From: Methylobacterium dankookense
Lineage (GTDB): Bacteria > Pseudomonadota > Alphaproteobacteria > Rhizobiales > Beijerinckiaceae
Reading direction: 5' to 3'
Assembly (NCBI RefSeq): GCF_902141855.1
Contig: NZ_CABFVH010000055.1
Span: 1-32,214, forward strand
DNA: 32,214 bases
The notes under the pieces are model-generated. The model worked only from the letters and a program-made list of their open reading frames with translations, ran no database searches and had not been told where the DNA came from. The position numbers and the translations under genes are program-made. Shown piece after piece: positions 1-9,250 of this stretch; the stretch's first letter is position 1, and every line of letters starts with the position of its first letter.

Positions 1-252
1 CCGCCGCGCTCCGGCCCGCCGCGCTCCGGTGCGCCACGCTCGGGAGCGCCACGCTCGGGAGCGCCGCGTTCCGGCCGCGGACCGCCGCCGCGCGGGCCTT
101 CGCCGCCGCCGCGGGGGCCGCGCTCCTGATCCGGGCCGCCCTGGGCCAGCAGCATCACCGCAGACTCGCCGGACCGCGCGAGGGCCGGGAAAGGCAGGGC
201 GAGCCCCGGGAGAACGGTTCCGGCGAGAAGGAGCAGGCGGATCTTCCGCATC
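1..252 (-). CDS. Secreted PERGA-repeat protein, N-terminal part (runs off the left edge)
   Basis: The minus strand stays open from an ATG at 252 to the window edge (84 codons, no stop). The N-terminus, MRKIRLLLLAGTVLPGLALP, is a typical signal peptide: two or three basic residues, a leucine-rich core and an ALA-type cleavage region near residue 28. It is followed by a Gly/Arg/Pro-rich segment and at least four tandem copies of a PERGA/PERGG unit of about 5 residues. The C-terminal part, which would show the domain, lies outside the window. Similar low-complexity linkers follow signal peptides in some alphaproteobacterial envelope (for example OmpA-type) proteins, but that comparison is only a suggestion. 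The function is unknown. Export from the cytoplasm is well supported. Confidence 0.6.
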
Positions 253-411
253 GATCGGCTTTCGCTGGGCGCCCCACCGCGGATGCGGCTGCCGGAGACC
301 GGCCTGGGAACGCGCGTGACGAGGTCAGCCCGAAGCCGTGCGCCGATCGGCTGGATCGGCGCACGACGTCGAGCGGGTTCGGCCGATCCGAACCCGCCCG
401 CATCGATATGG

Positions 412-432
412 TTCCAAAAAATAAGGCCCGGG
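412..432 (-). promoter_or_regulatory. Weak candidate EcfG-type promoter element upstream of the PERGA-repeat gene
   Basis: Read on the minus strand, GGAAC is followed after about 16 nt by GGTT. The alphaproteobacterial general-stress (EcfG) consensus is GGAAC, 16-17 nt, CGTT, so the -10 has one mismatch. It lies about 150 nt before the start codon at 252. Chance matches at this level are expected in a window this size. Confidence 0.15.
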
Positions 433-448
433 TCGCCCGATCAGGGCG
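416..448 (-). terminator. Probable Rho-independent terminator of the DUF2865 gene
   Basis: On the minus strand a short CGCCC/GGGCG hairpin overlaps the stop codon at 441-443. A GC-rich stretch follows and then a run of T (A6 on the plus strand at 416-421). The stem is only 5 bp, so this call is tentative. Confidence 0.35.
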
Positions 449-1475
449 CCTCGCGCCGCGGCACCGCGATCCGATCGGGGGCGATGATGCGCACGTTCGC
501 ACGGTCGGTCACGGGCGTCGCCCCGTCGGTCGAGGCCGTCATCGCGGCGGGATCGGCCTTCAGATCAACCTTGGGATCGGTGCCGGCGGCGCGCCCGGCG
601 GCGTCGGCGGCGATCTCGGCGGCGGTCTTGTCGGCCCGGCCGACCAGGGTCAGGCGCACCTTCGGCCGCGACAGGGCCTCGGCCTGCATCGGCGTGACGA
701 AGATGTCGCCCTTGTGCCGGACCATCATGCTCTCGGCCTTCACCAGCGCCTGGGCCCAGCTCTTGTCCGCCGGCTTGCAGGAGCAGTTCGGCACGAAGCT
801 CTTCTGGAACTTGAAGGCGTTGGCCAGCGACGCGTAGGCCTTGCTGCCCTTCACGGTGGCCGCCTGCCGCAGGGCGTCGTCGCCGTTCGGCATCGAGTAG
901 GCCACCGCCTCGGTGCCGGGGCAGAGCGCCTGGCACATCTCGTCGGCGCCGCCGCGGCCCTCGGGCAGGTTCTTCATGGGGAAGTAGCCGCCGTCACAGG
1001 TGCGCACGCAGATCACCTGCGCGCCGCCGCGGGCATGCTGCTCGCCGGGCGCTCCCGACTGGCCGGGACCGCAATTCGACGCGATGAAGGCCTGGAGCTG
1101 GCGCCGGCGGGCGGAATTGTCCTCGCTCGCCGTGCCGCCATAGGTGGCGTTGAGCGCGCGGATGCGCTGCTCGACGGCGCCGCACTGGGGCGGGCGCGTA
1201 TCGAAGAACAGGAACTTGCCGCCCTCGCAGTTGAGGCTGCGGTAATACGCTTCCAGCCGGCCGATCTCGCTCTGGAGGGCGCGGGTGACGCTGGCTCCGT
1301 CCGAGAGGCTCGCGAGCTCGGCCCGGTAGCGCGGGCAGGAGGGGTGCGGCGCCGAGACGGGTGCGGGCGCGGCGGCGGGCGCCGGCTCCTGGGCAGGGGC
1401 GGGCACGCTCCACGCAGCCGCGACGACGGCGAGCGTGCAGGCGATCCGACGAAAGAGCGGGCGCATCGGCAGCAT
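441..1475 (-). CDS. DUF2865 domain-containing exported protein
   Basis: A 344-aa protein with an N-terminal signal peptide (basic MRPLFRR, hydrophobic CTLAVVAAAWSV, then a PAQ cleavage site near residue 29) and an Ala/Pro linker. The body carries the cysteine pattern of DUF2865: a VCVRTCDGGYFP segment, then MCQALCPG, a SMPNGDD segment and a late CSC pair. All of this suggests a disulphide-stabilised periplasmic or envelope protein. The C-terminal 80 residues are Ala/Asp-rich and probably disordered. The biochemical role of DUF2865 is not established. There is no clear Shine-Dalgarno sequence before 1475, and an in-frame ATG at 1466 leaves the signal peptide intact, so either start is possible. 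It is divergent from creA. Confidence 0.85.
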   Translation of the reverse strand: MLPMRPLFRRIACTLAVVAAAWSVPAPAQEPAPAAAPAPVSAPHPSCPRYRAELASLSDGASVTRALQSEIGRLEAYYRSLNCEGGKFLFFDTRPPQCGAVEQRIRALNATYGGTASEDNSARRRQLQAFIASNCGPGQSGAPGEQHARGGAQVICVRTCDGGYFPMKNLPEGRGGADEMCQALCPGTEAVAYSMPNGDDALRQAATVKGSKAYASLANAFKFQKSFVPNCSCKPADKSWAQALVKAESMMVRHKGDIFVTPMQAEALSRPKVRLTLVGRADKTAAEIAADAAGRAAGTDPKVDLKADPAAMTASTDGATPVTDRANVRIIAPDRIAVPRREAP

Positions 1476-1684
1476 GGGCGACCGGGACTCGAAACGACCA
1501 GGATTTAGGCGACCGAACCCGTGGGACGGCCGAACGCGGGACCGGGCCGGGCCGGGCCCGGCGGATCAGGTAAGGCCCGCATCGGGATCGACCGAGCGGG
1601 CTCTCGGCAGTTCTACCCCCCCTCGCGCGGCGGCGACAGCCCTCCTACATGACGGCCACGGTTACGACGGGGGAATGGACGGCG

Positions 1685-2203
1685 ATGTTGTTTCGGGGTC
1701 TCACAGGCTGCGCGCTCGGCGGCGCGTTCGGCCTCGCGCTGCTGGCGACCGGCGCGGCGGCGCAGGAGCCGGACCGCATCTTCGACAAGTCGACGGTGTG
1801 GCGGCCGCTGACGCCGAACGACAAGCTCGTCGTCTACGGCATCGACGATCCCGTGGTCGGAGGCGTGGCCTGCCACTACACCCAGCCCGAGAAGGGCGGC
1901 ATCAAGGGCACGCTCGGCCTCGCCGAGGACGTCTCCGACATCTCGCTCGCCTGCCGGCAGGTCGGGCCGGTCTCGTTCAAGGAGAAGTTCAAGCAGGGCG
2001 AGGTCGTGTTCAGCGAGCGCCGGTCGCTGATCTTCAAGTCGATGCAGATCGTGCGCGGCTGCGACGCCAAGCGCAACACGCTGATCTACATGGTCTATTC
2101 CGACAAGGTCATCCAGGGCTCGCCGAAGAACTCGACCTCGACCGTGCCGCTGATGCCCTGGGGCACGGAAGTCCCGCCGAAATGCGGGGACTTCCTGCGC
2201 TGA
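1685..2203 (+). CDS. creA: CreA family periplasmic protein
   Basis: A 172-aa protein from the ATG at 1685, with a signal peptide (MLFRGLTGCALGGAFGLALL, cleaved near AAAQ) and the conserved CreA body. Recognisable segments are STVWRPLTPNDKLVVYGIDD, VGGVACHY, GGIKGTLGLAEDVSDIS, LACRQVGP and a C-terminal cysteine in PPKCGDF. CreA is a conserved exported protein of unknown biochemical function, named for its position next to creBCD in E. coli. No creBCD genes are nearby here. The start at 1685 is preferred over the in-frame ATG at 1649 because GGGGGA lies about 10 nt upstream and the signal peptide then starts cleanly. The gene is convergent with the small secreted protein gene at 2242. Confidence 0.88.
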   Translation: MLFRGLTGCALGGAFGLALLATGAAAQEPDRIFDKSTVWRPLTPNDKLVVYGIDDPVVGGVACHYTQPEKGGIKGTLGLAEDVSDISLACRQVGPVSFKEKFKQGEVVFSERRSLIFKSMQIVRGCDAKRNTLIYMVYSDKVIQGSPKNSTSTVPLMPWGTEVPPKCGDFLR

Positions 2204-2211
2204 CGGCGGAT

Positions 2212-2234
2212 GCCGGCCGGAGATGACGGCCGGC
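2212..2234. terminator. Inverted repeat between convergent genes (possible bidirectional terminator)
   Basis: A perfect 8-bp inverted repeat (GCCGGCCG / CGGCCGGC, 7-nt loop) lies in the 38-bp gap between the stop codons of creA and the leftward gene at 2242. There is no T-tract on either side, so it may be a transcription barrier or RNA-stability stem rather than a classical intrinsic terminator. Confidence 0.4.
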
Positions 2235-2241
2235 CTCCCGC

Positions 2242-2577
2242 TCAATCCTGGCAGGTGATGCGCAGCGGGCGGTCGGCGGGCTTCGAGACCGGCAGGTCGA
2301 TCGCGCCCGTATACTCCTCGGCGGCGGCGATGCCGAAGGCGTTGGCGGAGGCATAGCCCTGCGCCTCGCACCAGGAATCCGCCACCACCTGGCCGCAGGC
2401 GCTGCCCGGCGTGGTCAGGCAGTCGGCGACGCCGTAGCCCTCGCTCGAGGGGATCAGGAAGGTCTTCTCGACATGGCCGCCGACCTTCGGCGTCTCGGCC
2501 CCCGCCTGCGCGGCGATGACGAGCGAGCCGGACAGGATGGTGGCGATGAGGGCGCTGACGGCGGTCGAGGCGCGCAT
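2242..2577 (-). CDS. Small secreted protein of unknown function
   Basis: A 111-aa protein from the ATG at 2577. The start is preferred because AAGGA lies about 7 nt upstream and MRASTAVSALIATILSGSLV is a clean signal peptide, with cleavage near AQAGA (residue 27). The mature part has three cysteines near the middle (ADCLTT, SACGQV, DSWCEAQG) and one near the C-terminus (ITCQD), which suggests two disulphides in the periplasm. I recall similar short exported proteins in rhizobia and methylobacteria but no assigned function. A longer in-frame reading reaches upstream to 2910, but its first 110 residues look non-coding. Confidence 0.75.
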   Translation of the reverse strand: MRASTAVSALIATILSGSLVIAAQAGAETPKVGGHVEKTFLIPSSEGYGVADCLTTPGSACGQVVADSWCEAQGYASANAFGIAAAEEYTGAIDLPVSKPADRPLRITCQD

Positions 2578-2942
2578 GAAGGATTCCTTGAGGTTCCGAT
2601 GAGGCATGCAGGGAGAGCCCGCGGCGAGGGTCCGACGATGCGGTAAACAAAGGCTTTCGCGCCTCGACCGCCCTGGCCGGAGGCGGTGACCGCCGCCGGC
2701 CTTCTCGAATTCATCACCGTTTTGGGTTAGCCCGATCCGGCGGGCGGCACCGTCGCCGATCGGCAACAGGCGCGGGGGCCGGATCCGGCGAAACCGTGGC
2801 TTGGCCGGAGGCGGCGCGCGCCCGGGACAGGGCCGGTCCGGCCGGCAGGTGCTTGAGCGCGCAGGCGAGTTTCCGGCCTGAAGCAGCGGGCCGCCGGCCC
2901 CGCCGGGCAAGGCGGGCGGACGGCAGGAGGATGGGTTTCAGG
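2578..2942. other. 365-bp divergent intergenic region upstream of cysS
   Basis: It holds no convincing gene. It must contain the promoters of the leftward secreted protein and of rightward cysS. A 10-bp palindrome (GCCGATCGGC) lies at about 2753-2762. I see no T-box, leader peptide or other recognisable cysteine-responsive element. Confidence 0.5.
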
Positions 2943-4322
2943 ATGCCGATGTTGCGGCTCTACAACACGCTGACCGGCACCAAGGAGCCGTTCGCCCCCT
3001 TCAATCCGGCCGATGTCCGGATGTATGCCTGCGGCCCGACAGTCTACGACGCGGCCCATATCGGCAATGCGCGCCCGATCATCGTCTTCGACCTGCTGTT
3101 CCGGCTGCTGCGCCAGCTCTACGGCGAGGCGCACGTCACCTATGCCCGCAACGTCACGGACGTGGACGACAAGATCAATGCCCGCGCCGCCGAGCGCGGC
3201 ATCACCATCCGCGAACTGACCGACGGCACGCTGGCGCAGTTCCACAACGACGTGCGCGACCTCGGCGTGCTGATGGCCGAGGACGTGAACGTGGCGGGCC
3301 GCCCGCCCCGCTTCATCGAGCCGCGCGCCACCGATCACATCCGCGAGATGGTGGCGATGATCGAGCGGCTGGTGCTGGCCGGCCACGCCTATGTCGCGGC
3401 CGACCACGTCCTGTTCGACGTGCCCTCGATGCCGGATTACGGCGCACTCTCGAAGCGGCCGCTCGACGAGATGGAGGCGGGCGCGCGCGTCGAGGTCGCC
3501 CCCTACAAGCGCTCGCCCCTCGACTTCGTGCTCTGGAAGCCCTCGAAGCCGGGCGGGCCGGCCTGGGACTCGCCCGCCGGCATCGCGGTGCCGGGGCGGC
3601 CGGGCTGGCACATCGAGTGCTCGGCGATGTCGGCCAAGCATCTCGGCGAGACCTTCGACATCCATGCCGGCGGCATCGACCTGATCTTCCCCCATCACGA
3701 GAACGAGGTGGCGCAGTCGCGCTGCTGCTTCGGCACGCCCGTGATGGCCCGGACCTGGCTGCACAACGGCTTCCTGCAGGTCGAGGGCGAGAAGATGTCG
3801 AAGTCGCTCGGCAACTTCATCACCATCCGCGACGTGCTGAAGGACTGGCCGGGCGAGGTCGTGCGGCTCAACATGCTCAAGACCCATTACCGCCAGCCGA
3901 TCGACTGGACGCTGCGGGGCCTGGAGGAATCGAGCCGGATGCTGGAGCGCTGGTACGGCACGGCCGGCGACGCCGCGCCCGCGCCGCAGGCGCCGGATCA
4001 GGTGCTGGAGCCGCTCCTCGACGACCTCAACACCGCGGCGGCCCTCGCCGAGCTGCACCAGATCGGCGATCCGGCCGCGCTGAAGGCGGGGGCGAGCCTC
4101 CTCGGCCTTCTCGGCCAGACCGCGAGCGCCCGCGCGGAGGCCAGCGTCGAGGCCGCCGGCATCGACGTGGCCCGCGTCGAGGCGCTGATCGCCGAGCGGG
4201 CGGCGGCCCGCGCCGCCAAGGATTGGCCGGCCTCGGACCGTGCCCGCGACGCGCTCAAGGCGCTGGGCGTCGCGGTCAAGGACAACAAGGACGGCACCAC
4301 CAGCTGGAGCGTGGCGCGCTGA
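2943..4322 (+). CDS. cysS: Cysteinyl-tRNA synthetase
   Basis: A class I aminoacyl-tRNA synthetase that charges tRNA-Cys in the cytoplasm. From the ATG at 2943 it is 459 aa, close to E. coli CysRS (461 aa). Visible signatures are the first zinc ligand Cys30 in MYACGPTVYD, the HIGH-type motif HIGN at 39-42, the HIECS segment with the second zinc-binding Cys, the HHENE zinc site, the KMSKS loop (EKMSKSLGN) and the helical tRNA-binding C-terminus ending in DNKDGTTSW. The start is uncertain among 2931, 2943 and 2949. GGCAGGAGG directly abuts 2931, leaving no spacer, so 2943 (12-nt spacing) or 2949 is more likely. It is convergent with the small gene at 4332, leaving a 9-bp gap. Confidence 0.97.
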   Translation: MPMLRLYNTLTGTKEPFAPFNPADVRMYACGPTVYDAAHIGNARPIIVFDLLFRLLRQLYGEAHVTYARNVTDVDDKINARAAERGITIRELTDGTLAQFHNDVRDLGVLMAEDVNVAGRPPRFIEPRATDHIREMVAMIERLVLAGHAYVAADHVLFDVPSMPDYGALSKRPLDEMEAGARVEVAPYKRSPLDFVLWKPSKPGGPAWDSPAGIAVPGRPGWHIECSAMSAKHLGETFDIHAGGIDLIFPHHENEVAQSRCCFGTPVMARTWLHNGFLQVEGEKMSKSLGNFITIRDVLKDWPGEVVRLNMLKTHYRQPIDWTLRGLEESSRMLERWYGTAGDAAPAPQAPDQVLEPLLDDLNTAAALAELHQIGDPAALKAGASLLGLLGQTASARAEASVEAAGIDVARVEALIAERAAARAAKDWPASDRARDALKALGVAVKDNKDGTTSWSVAR

Positions 4323-4331
4323 GCGATCGAT

Positions 4332-4649
4332 TCAGTGCGCGCGCGCCTTGCGGGTCGCGGCGGCCTTCTTCGCGGAGGCCGAGCGTTCCTCGGCCGTGCG
4401 CGAGGCCGAGGCGGCTCCGCCCTTCGCGCCGCCTGTCTCCCCGCCCTTGTGGGCGGCCGGGTGGCCCGTCGACCGGCCGCGGCCCGAACCGCCGGGATGC
4501 TTGCCGCCGCCATCGTCCTTGTTGACGGTGGCCCAGGCCCGCGCTTCCGCCTCGTCGTGCGGCACGCCGCGGGATTCGTAGGAATCCGCGATGTGCTCGG
4601 CCTTGCGGACCTGCTTGTCGGTGTATTTCGACTTGTCGCCACGGGACAT
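4332..4649 (-). CDS. Small basic KGG-type protein (family often labelled plasmid stabilization protein)
   Basis: A 105-aa, strongly charged, Gly/Ala/Lys-rich protein. The N-terminal 50 residues (MSRGDKSKYTDKQVRKAEHI, then a conserved SYESRGV..EAEARAWATVNK pattern) are those of a widespread proteobacterial family often annotated as plasmid stabilization protein. To my knowledge no plasmid-maintenance function is demonstrated for chromosomal members. The rest is low-complexity, ending in a Lys/Ala tail (SAKKAAATRKARAH) that resembles histone-like tails and could bind nucleic acid; that is inference. GAGGAGAG lies 5 nt before the ATG. The start is 30 bp downstream of the LOV kinase stop on the same strand, so co-transcription is likely. 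Confidence 0.8.
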   Translation of the reverse strand: MSRGDKSKYTDKQVRKAEHIADSYESRGVPHDEAEARAWATVNKDDGGGKHPGGSGRGRSTGHPAAHKGGETGGAKGGAASASRTAEERSASAKKAAATRKARAH

Positions 4650-4679
4650 CGGAGCTCTCCTCGCTCGCCCCCGGCGCGC

Positions 4680-6302
<1,623 letters not shown>

Positions 6303-6539
6303 CTGGGCGTGCTCGCACCTTCGCTCTCGGCCTGTGCGGACGGCCCGACCGCACTGAAGTCGGGCACCGCTCCAAGTCGTTGTTTCGACGCGCTCTCTTC
6401 ACGGCGAACCGGCATCCGCTTCGGTGGAGAGCGCTGGAATCTGGGTCGATGTCGCTCGACGACAATGAACGCCCGGTCGCCAACGGCCTGTCGGGCCTTT
6501 CGGTGATGTCGGGGGGTAGCGGCATTCGGTCCCGGCCCG

Positions 6540-8504
6540 TCAGGCCGGCGCGTGGGCGAGGGCGGGCAACGGCTCCCGCGGAGCCTCGGCGGGGGCGTGG
6601 GTGCCTGGGGCCCGCGACGCGGCTTGCACCGCGGCGAGCGCCTCGTTGAGGGAGGTGACGAGGACATCCGCCGAGACCGCCCGGCGCAGGCGCTCCAGGC
6701 TCGCGGGATCGCGCTCGCGCCAGAACCCGACGAGGATGCGCACGCCCGGGACGGCGGCCCGGGCCTGCCGCACGGTGAAGCGGATCTGCGACAGGCTCAC
6801 CGGCTCCAGATAGGAGAAGCAGATCAGCGCGATCTCGTCGATCCGCTCGGGCCGCGCGCCCTCGCGCAGCGCCTTCATCGCCATCACCTGCGCCTGGAGC
6901 CCGTGGCGCCCGAGCGTCTGGGCGAGCATCAGGGTGGCGGCCTCGTCGAAGGGGCCGCGGCTCGACACGCAGAGCACGGGCGTGCGCCCGCGCCAGTTCG
7001 GCGCGAGGTCGTCGCGGCCGAGCACCACGCCGGCCACCTGCCGGTCGGGACCGGCGGCGGCCACCGCGGCGGCGGCCTCGCGGCTCGCCATGCGGGTCTT
7101 GCCGCGCCGCGACCGCGCGATCGGCGCGGCGCCGAGCCGGTCGACCACGGTGCGGATCGACGCGCCAACCGCCTCCTGCCGATCGCGGTCGAGGGTGCCG
7201 CGGGAGAGATCGTCCTGCGCGAGCAGGAGTCCCGCCAGCACGACCTCGTCGTAATAGGTGACGAGGGCCCGCTCCTTCAGGAACTCGCGGCCCTGGTCCA
7301 CCGCCTCGGCGGGGTCGCCCGCGAGCATGCGCTGATAGAAGATCTCGGGCGGCATCAGCGCCGGCTGGTCGCCGAGGAGCACGTCGAGATACCAGAGCCG
7401 CTCCACGTGCCGGCCGAGCACGACGAGGCAGACGGTCAGCGGCGTCGCCAGGACCAGCCCGATCGGGCCCCACAGGAAGGTCCAGATCGTGGCGGCGAGG
7501 ATCACCGCGATCGGCGAGAGCCCGGTGGAATGGCCGTAGAGCAGCGGCTCGACGACGTGCCCGCAGATCGGCTCGACCACGACGAACAGGATCGCGGTCC
7601 AGATCAGCATGCTCCAGCCGGGATCGACCGCGGCGGCCACGACGAGGGGCAGGAGTGCCGAGATCGCGGCGCCGACATAGGGCACGAAGCGCAGGACCGC
7701 GGCGAGCACGCCGAACAATGTCGGGCTCGGCACGCCGATGAGCCAGAGGCCGGCGCCGATCACCACGCCGAAGGCGACGTTGAGGGCGAGCTGCGCCAGG
7801 AAGAAGCGCGAGAGCCGGCTCGCCGCGTCGTCGATGGCGGCGGTGGTGCGGCGCAGGTCGCCCGAGCCCGCGATGCGGATCGCCCGGTTCCGGAGATCCT
7901 CGCGCTGGAGCAGGATGAAGATCGTGAAGATCAGGATCAGGCCGGTGGTGGCGAGCGGGTGCAGCACGGGGCCGGCGAAGATCTGCACGGTCTCGACGAG
8001 ACTGGCCTTGGCGGCCTTGATCTCGACGGTGAGCGGGTGCGTGGCCGAACCCGGCTCGCCCTTGACCTCCACCGGCGGAGGCGGTTGCAGGGCAGCGCCC
8101 AGATCCTGCACGAGGTCCATGATGCGCGAGAGCGTGCCGGTCCCGGCGGTGGCGCCGCGGAGCGCCGCCACCTTGTCGCGCATGGTGAGCGAGTAGCGCG
8201 GCAGGTCGGAGGCGAGCTGCGCGCCCTCGCTCGCGATCAGGCTGCCGATGCCGAACAGCGCGCCGAAGGCGACCGTCACCACGAGGAGCACCGCGGCCGC
8301 CCGGGGCACGCGCAGGCGGCGCAGGGCCCGCACGGCCGGGACCAGCACGAAGCTCAGGAGGATGGCGAGCGTCACGGGCACGAGGATGTCGCGCCCGAGA
8401 TAGAGCGCGGCCATCACGGCCACCACGAGCAGGACCGAGGCCAGGGCGACGAAGATCGGCAGGCCCTGCTTGAGCCGCTGCGCGGTGACGGGATCGTCGC
8501 TCAT
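6540..8504 (-). CDS. AI-2E family (PerM/YdiK) permease with a long C-terminal cytosolic extension
   Basis: A 654-aa protein. Residues 1-375 are the AI-2E/PerM-type membrane domain: two N-terminal helices (IFVALASVLLVVAVMAALYL and a second near 40-60), a third at about 75-95, then a loop and the conserved C-terminal helices with GLWLIGVPSPTLFGVLAAVL, FVPYVG and the GPIGLVLATPLTV segment. Family members have been linked to autoinducer-2 export or Na+(Li+)/H+ antiport, so the substrate is unknown. Residues about 380-654 are soluble. The end (about 520-640: VLCVSSRGPFDEAATLMLAQ, ICFSYLEP, ILVGFWRE, VSADVLVTSLNEAL) looks like a Rossmann or B12-binding-like fold without the DxHxxG cobalamin motif. 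The gene lies downstream of the receiver gene on the same strand, separated by a palindromic repeat. Confidence 0.88.
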   Translation of the reverse strand: MSDDPVTAQRLKQGLPIFVALASVLLVVAVMAALYLGRDILVPVTLAILLSFVLVPAVRALRRLRVPRAAAVLLVVTVAFGALFGIGSLIASEGAQLASDLPRYSLTMRDKVAALRGATAGTGTLSRIMDLVQDLGAALQPPPPVEVKGEPGSATHPLTVEIKAAKASLVETVQIFAGPVLHPLATTGLILIFTIFILLQREDLRNRAIRIAGSGDLRRTTAAIDDAASRLSRFFLAQLALNVAFGVVIGAGLWLIGVPSPTLFGVLAAVLRFVPYVGAAISALLPLVVAAAVDPGWSMLIWTAILFVVVEPICGHVVEPLLYGHSTGLSPIAVILAATIWTFLWGPIGLVLATPLTVCLVVLGRHVERLWYLDVLLGDQPALMPPEIFYQRMLAGDPAEAVDQGREFLKERALVTYYDEVVLAGLLLAQDDLSRGTLDRDRQEAVGASIRTVVDRLGAAPIARSRRGKTRMASREAAAAVAAAGPDRQVAGVVLGRDDLAPNWRGRTPVLCVSSRGPFDEAATLMLAQTLGRHGLQAQVMAMKALREGARPERIDEIALICFSYLEPVSLSQIRFTVRQARAAVPGVRILVGFWRERDPASLERLRRAVSADVLVTSLNEALAAVQAASRAPGTHAPAEAPREPLPALAHAPA

Positions 8505-8562
8505 CGTCTCCTCACGGCCTCCCGGCCCGGTTCACGCAAGACAGTCCGGATCGGCCGCGGGC

Positions 8563-8675
8563 CCTCTCCTCCCCCTTGCGGGGAGGAGCCGGAGGTGGGG
8601 GTGGTGCAGAAGGCACCGAAACGCTCGATCCTGAGCCACCCCCACCCCTGAGCCCTCCCCGCAAGGGGGAGGGGA
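8563..8675. repeat. 113-bp palindromic interspersed repeat, copy 1
   Basis: The sequence aligns without gaps to 16546-16658 with roughly a dozen mismatches. Each half is itself a hairpin (CTCCCCCTTGCGGGGAGGAG on the left, CCCTCCCCGCAAGGGGGAGG on the right). The halves can also pair through GGTGGGGGTGGT and CCACCCCCACC, giving a cruciform. It ends 2 bp from the stop codon of the receiver gene (8678-8680) and lies 58 bp before the permease start, so it could act as a terminator or RNA-processing element between them. Confidence 0.85.
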
Positions 8676-8677
8676 AA

Positions 8678-9058
8678 TCACCCCGCCGAGGCCGTCTCCC
8701 CCAAAGCCGCGCTGATCTGGCTGAGCAGCTTCGAGAAATCGACCGGCTTCGGGTGGTAGTCGTCGCAGCCCGCCTGGATCGCCTTGTCGCGATCGCCCGA
8801 CATGGCATGCGCGGTGAGCGCGATGATCGGGATCGTGCGGGTGTCGCTGCCCGCCTTCAGGGCGCGGGCCGCCGACCAGCCGTCGAGGACCGGCAGGTTC
8901 ATGTCGAGGAGGATCACGTCCGGACGGCCCGTGCGGGCCTGCTGCACGCCGGCCTCGCCGTCATGGGCGAGGATCACGTCGTAGCCGCGCCGCTTGAGCC
9001 GGCGCGAGAGGAAGTCCCAGATCTCCTCGTGGTCCTCGACCAACAATATCCTGGCCAT
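8678..9058 (-). CDS. Single-domain response regulator (CheY/DivK-like receiver)
   Basis: A 126-aa protein consisting only of a receiver domain. The acidic pair is Glu8-Asp9 (VEDHEE), the phosphoacceptor is Asp52 (ILLDMNLPVLDG), the switch Thr is Thr82 (ALTAHAM) and the conserved Lys is Lys104 (HPKPVD). The sequence style (ILLVEDHEEIWDFLSRRLKR, ALTAHAMSGDRDKAIQAGCD) is that of DivK/Cpd-type receivers released from hybrid kinases. With no output domain, it should act by protein-protein contact or as a phosphate carrier. It follows glgX on the same strand after 192 bp and precedes the permease. The partner kinase is unknown; the LOV hybrid kinase 2.4 kb away is a candidate only by proximity. Confidence 0.92.
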   Translation of the reverse strand: MARILLVEDHEEIWDFLSRRLKRRGYDVILAHDGEAGVQQARTGRPDVILLDMNLPVLDGWSAARALKAGSDTRTIPIIALTAHAMSGDRDKAIQAGCDDYHPKPVDFSKLLSQISAALGETASAG

Positions 9059-9250
9059 CGCCCAACCAACCCCTCGAAACCCGTCGCGGACACGCGGATC
9101 GTGACAGCGCTCATGCCGGCGATACCGGGCCGCGCGCCCGACCGCGCCGGCACGCTGCGGCGCAGGCGGCCGCAGCGCAAGAGAACGTCCCAGGCCCGTC
9201 CCGCGATCCGTAATGCAATCCGGAAATCCCGTGGACGGGCCGCGCGTCCC

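Noticed and set aside
408..1508. Long plus-strand open frame of 366 codons opposite the DUF2865 gene
   Set aside because: It is the antisense shadow of a well-supported gene; the translation is His/Arg/Gly-rich with no domain, as expected in very GC-rich DNA.
4332..4649. Toxin-antitoxin or plasmid-partition role suggested by the usual family label
   Set aside because: No partner gene, no nuclease or ribbon-helix-helix motif, and a chromosomal context next to a sensor kinase; the label appears historical.
6552..8651. 699-codon plus-strand frame opposite the permease gene
   Set aside because: The His/Asp/Glu/Arg-rich composition is typical of an antisense frame in high-GC DNA; the minus-strand reading has a clear membrane protein.
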